Below, one piece after another: positions 62,286 through 64,000 of a stretch of DNA of 64,000 bases (position 1 is the first letter of the stretch; every line of letters starts with the position of its first letter). The stretch is from Bacteroides sp. An322 (GTDB lineage: Bacteria > Bacteroidota > Bacteroidia > Bacteroidales > Bacteroidaceae). The notes beneath the pieces are model-generated. The model did not search any database. It worked only from the letters and a program-made list of their open reading frames with translations, and had not been told where the DNA came from. The translations under genes were made by a program, and so were the position numbers. The DNA is taken from the NCBI RefSeq assembly GCF_002161765.1, contig NZ_NFIN01000008.1:51782-115781 (forward strand), in the 5' to 3' direction.

Positions 62286-63437
62286 ATGGATACTACATAT
62301 TTGTTTTTACAAAACTATTGGTGGTTTTTGGTATCCCTATTGGGGGCTTTATTGGTGTTTTTGCTCTTTGTTCAGGGAGGGAATTCTTTGCTGTTCCGTT
62401 TAGGACGGACTGATAAAGAGCGCATGTTATTAGTTAATTCTACCGGACGTAAGTGGGAGTTTACGTTTACCACATTGGTTACTTTCGGAGGGGCTTTTTT
62501 CGCTTCTTTCCCGTTGTTTTATAGTACAAGTTTTGGCGGTGCTTATTGGCTATGGATGATTATCTTGTTCAGTTTTGTGGTGCAGGCTGTGTCTTATGAG
62601 TTCCAGTCTAAGTTAGGAAATCTGCTAGGTAAGCGGGTTTATCAGTATTTCTTGGTTATCAATGGTATTGTAGGACCTGTATTGTTAGGAGCGGCTGTAG
62701 CTACTTTTTTCAATGGTTCGAACTTTATTGTCAATAAGGAGAGTATGACTGATAATATGATGCCGGTCATCAGCCGTTGGGCAAACGGGTGGCATGGGTT
62801 GGATGCTTTTGCTGATCCTTGGAATATCATTTTGGGATTTGCTGTCTTTTTCTTGGCTCGATTGTTAGGAAATTTGTATTTTATCAATAACATCCGGGAT
62901 GAAGAATTAATACCGCGTTGTCGTCGTCAATTGGTTACTGATGCGGTTCCTTTCTTATTGTTTTTTCTAGCATTTGTCATTCGTACATTGTTTAAGGACG
63001 GTTTTGCAGTCAATCCGGAAACACAAGTTATTGTTATGGAACCATTTAAATATTGGCATAATTTTTTGGAAATGCCGTTGCTGCTTGTCTTGTTTTTAGT
63101 GGGCGTGGTTGGCGTTTTGTTCGGATTGCTCAAAAGTATTTTGTCTCCGGTTTATACAAAAGGTATTTGGTTTGCTGGTGTCGGAACGGTATTGACTGTA
63201 TTGGCTTTGCTTTTATGCGTAGGATATAATAATACAGCTTATTATCCTTCTACAGCTGATTTACAGAGTTCTTTGACGTTGGCAAATAGTTGTTCTAGCC
63301 AGTTTACATTGAAAACAATGGCGTATGTGTCGATTTTGGTTCCTTTCGTATTGGCTTATATCGTTTATGCGTGGAGAGCTATTGACCGTAAACCAATATC
63401 GTTGAAAGAATTGGAAGAAGACGGACATGCTTATTAA
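62286..63437 (+). CDS. cydB: Cytochrome bd ubiquinol oxidase subunit II
   Basis: 383 residues with about eight or nine membrane helices (for example YWWFLVSLLGALLVFLLFVQGG at the N terminus, FVLAYIVYAWRAIDRKPI near the C terminus). Partner of CydA, 42 bp downstream of it. No haem is bound in CydB. Ends in a terminator 14 bp further. Confidence 0.94.
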   Translation: MDTTYLFLQNYWWFLVSLLGALLVFLLFVQGGNSLLFRLGRTDKERMLLVNSTGRKWEFTFTTLVTFGGAFFASFPLFYSTSFGGAYWLWMIILFSFVVQAVSYEFQSKLGNLLGKRVYQYFLVINGIVGPVLLGAAVATFFNGSNFIVNKESMTDNMMPVISRWANGWHGLDAFADPWNIILGFAVFFLARLLGNLYFINNIRDEELIPRCRRQLVTDAVPFLLFFLAFVIRTLFKDGFAVNPETQVIVMEPFKYWHNFLEMPLLLVLFLVGVVGVLFGLLKSILSPVYTKGIWFAGVGTVLTVLALLLCVGYNNTAYYPSTADLQSSLTLANSCSSQFTLKTMAYVSILVPFVLAYIVYAWRAIDRKPISLKELEEDGHAY

Positions 63438-63451
63438 TCTTTATATTAATT

Positions 63452-63506
63452 AAACTCCATTGTTATAGGCTTTATTGAAGTTTATTTCAATGGAGTTTGT
63501 TTTTGT
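63452..63506 (+). terminator. Terminator of the cyd operon
   Basis: AAACTCCATTG (63452-63462) and CAATGGAGTTT (63488-63498) form an 11-bp stem, followed by GTTTTTG. Confidence 0.85.
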
Positions 63507-63667
63507 ATTCTCTTTTTTTCTTCTTTCTTCCCGCGTATATAATATAACAATGTGTACGGTTCAGTGCATCTAAGTCCTTTCATAAAAAACCATTCATCCG
63601 TAAATGGCTGTATTACAATGCGTTTAAAAATAAATTCAAAAAAACATCAAAAAAAGTGCGTGATAAG
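63507..63667. other. Intergenic DNA between cydB and the rRNA promoters
   Basis: About 160 AT-rich bases with runs of A (for example 63635-63655) that could be an UP-like element. No gene seen. Confidence 0.5.
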
Positions 63668-63698
63668 TTTGCGTGTACGGAAAAAAGCCGTACTTTTG
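63668..63698 (+). promoter_or_regulatory. rRNA operon promoter P1
   Basis: TTTG at 63668-63671, 19 bp, TACTTTTG at 63691-63698. It is preceded by A-rich tracts. Confidence 0.8.
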
Positions 63699-63718
63699 CA
63701 CCCGCTTTCGGAAAGGAA

Positions 63719-63737
63719 GCCCGGCGGCGAGCCGGGC
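63719..63737. repeat. GC hairpin between rRNA promoters
   Basis: GCCCGGC (63719-63725) and GCCGGGC (63731-63737) with a 5-base loop. It lies in the first RNA leader between P1 and P2. Confidence 0.7.
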
Positions 63738-63762
63738 GCTGGATGAAAAACCTTGCTGAAAA

Positions 63763-63794
63763 TTTGGAGAAGAGAAAAATCCTCCTTATCTTTG
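63763..63794 (+). promoter_or_regulatory. rRNA operon promoter P2
   Basis: TTTG at 63763-63766, 20 bp, TATCTTTG at 63787-63794. About 145 bp before the 16S 5' end. Confidence 0.8.
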
Positions 63795-63881
63795 CAGGCG
63801 GTTTCCCTTTCTTCGGGGGCATGCGGTATTTGAAATGTTTTGGATAGACAAGAGAAGCAGTGTATAACGGGAAAACGGCTT

Positions 63882-63897
63882 GTCTTAGTAATAAGAC
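63882..63897 (+). other. Leader hairpin before 16S
   Basis: GTCTTA (63882-63887) and TAAGAC (63892-63897) pair with a 4-base loop in the rRNA leader. It may be part of the processing stem. Confidence 0.45.
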
Positions 63898-63938
63898 GAG
63901 CGTCCTCAGTCAGAAAAGAATTGAAAAGAAGATATTAT

Positions 63939-64000
63939 ACAATGAAGAGTTTGATCCTGGCTCAGGATGAACGCTAGCTACAGGCCTAACACATGCAAGT
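63939..64000 (+). rRNA. 16S ribosomal RNA, 5' end (partial)
   Basis: The universal sequence GAAGAGTTTGATCCTGG begins at 63944, with E. coli position 1 at about 63939. It continues GATGAACGCTAGCTACAGG and AACACATGCAAGT, typical of Bacteroidales. The gene runs off the right edge. Confidence 0.97.

Overview
The window is chromosomal DNA from a member of the Bacteroidota, most likely Bacteroidaceae (Bacteroides/Phocaeicola-like). Three things point there. Many genes are preceded by the Bacteroides-type promoter (TTTG, about 20 bp, then TAnnTTTG). The last 62 bases are the 5' end of a 16S rRNA gene reading GAAGAGTTTGATCCTGG. The gene content is typical of the group: fused FeoA-FeoB, DUF4492-cydAB, LytTR two-component genes, DUF3244, and OmpA/TonB-type barrels. 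No insertion sequence, prophage, integrase or CRISPR array was seen.

Layout. 0-2.6 kb: end of ackA, pta, and a divergent LrgA/LrgB pair. 2.7-7.7 kb: a short-chain dehydrogenase, a Dna2-like nuclease-helicase and a lipoprotein. 7.9-13 kb: a three-part drug exporter (TolC, HlyD/EmrA, MFS) with its AraC regulator. 13-15.6 kb: a copper-type P-ATPase. 15.9-19.8 kb: a MaoC-like hydratase, exonuclease III, a small barrel and a LysM/receptor lipoprotein-like protein. 19.9-29.8 kb: dapL, dapF, asnB, gltD and gltB in one direction, a nitrogen and diaminopimelate block. 30-36.4 kb: a lipoprotein, a large outer membrane barrel, a PIN toxin-antitoxin pair, a GC-rich 43-bp tandem array and a kinase/regulator pair. 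36.4-39.8 kb: a DUF1893 protein, a Tat-exported Fe-S aldo/keto reductase and a NapH-NapG-like membrane ferredoxin. 39.9-46 kb: a GH105 hydrolase, tRNA-Cys, several envelope proteins and a TPR regulator. 46-51.5 kb: feoAB with a tiny Cys-rich partner missed by length filters, tilS and glf. 51.6-53.6 kb: a DUF1349 lipoprotein, a LuxR regulator and a candidate small RNA. 53.6-60.4 kb: a MacAB-TolC-like exporter followed by a LytS/LytR-type pair. 60.5-63.4 kb: DUF4492-cydA-cydB. 63.5-64 kb: twin rRNA promoters and the start of 16S.

The most unusual structure is between the genes. At least five intergenic loci hold imperfect tandem arrays whose unit differs from locus to locus but whose period is 22 bp, divisible into two 11-bp halves. 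A second class of intergenic element is long imperfect inverted repeats of two sequence families (AT-rich TTAATTATTAATAGT and CACAGATTACACAGATT/CGCAGATT). All seven lie at, or overlap, the stop codon of the upstream gene in codirectional pairs, and some supply the last codons of the protein. The best candidate for an undescribed protein system is the periplasmic redox cluster at 36.4-39.8 kb.
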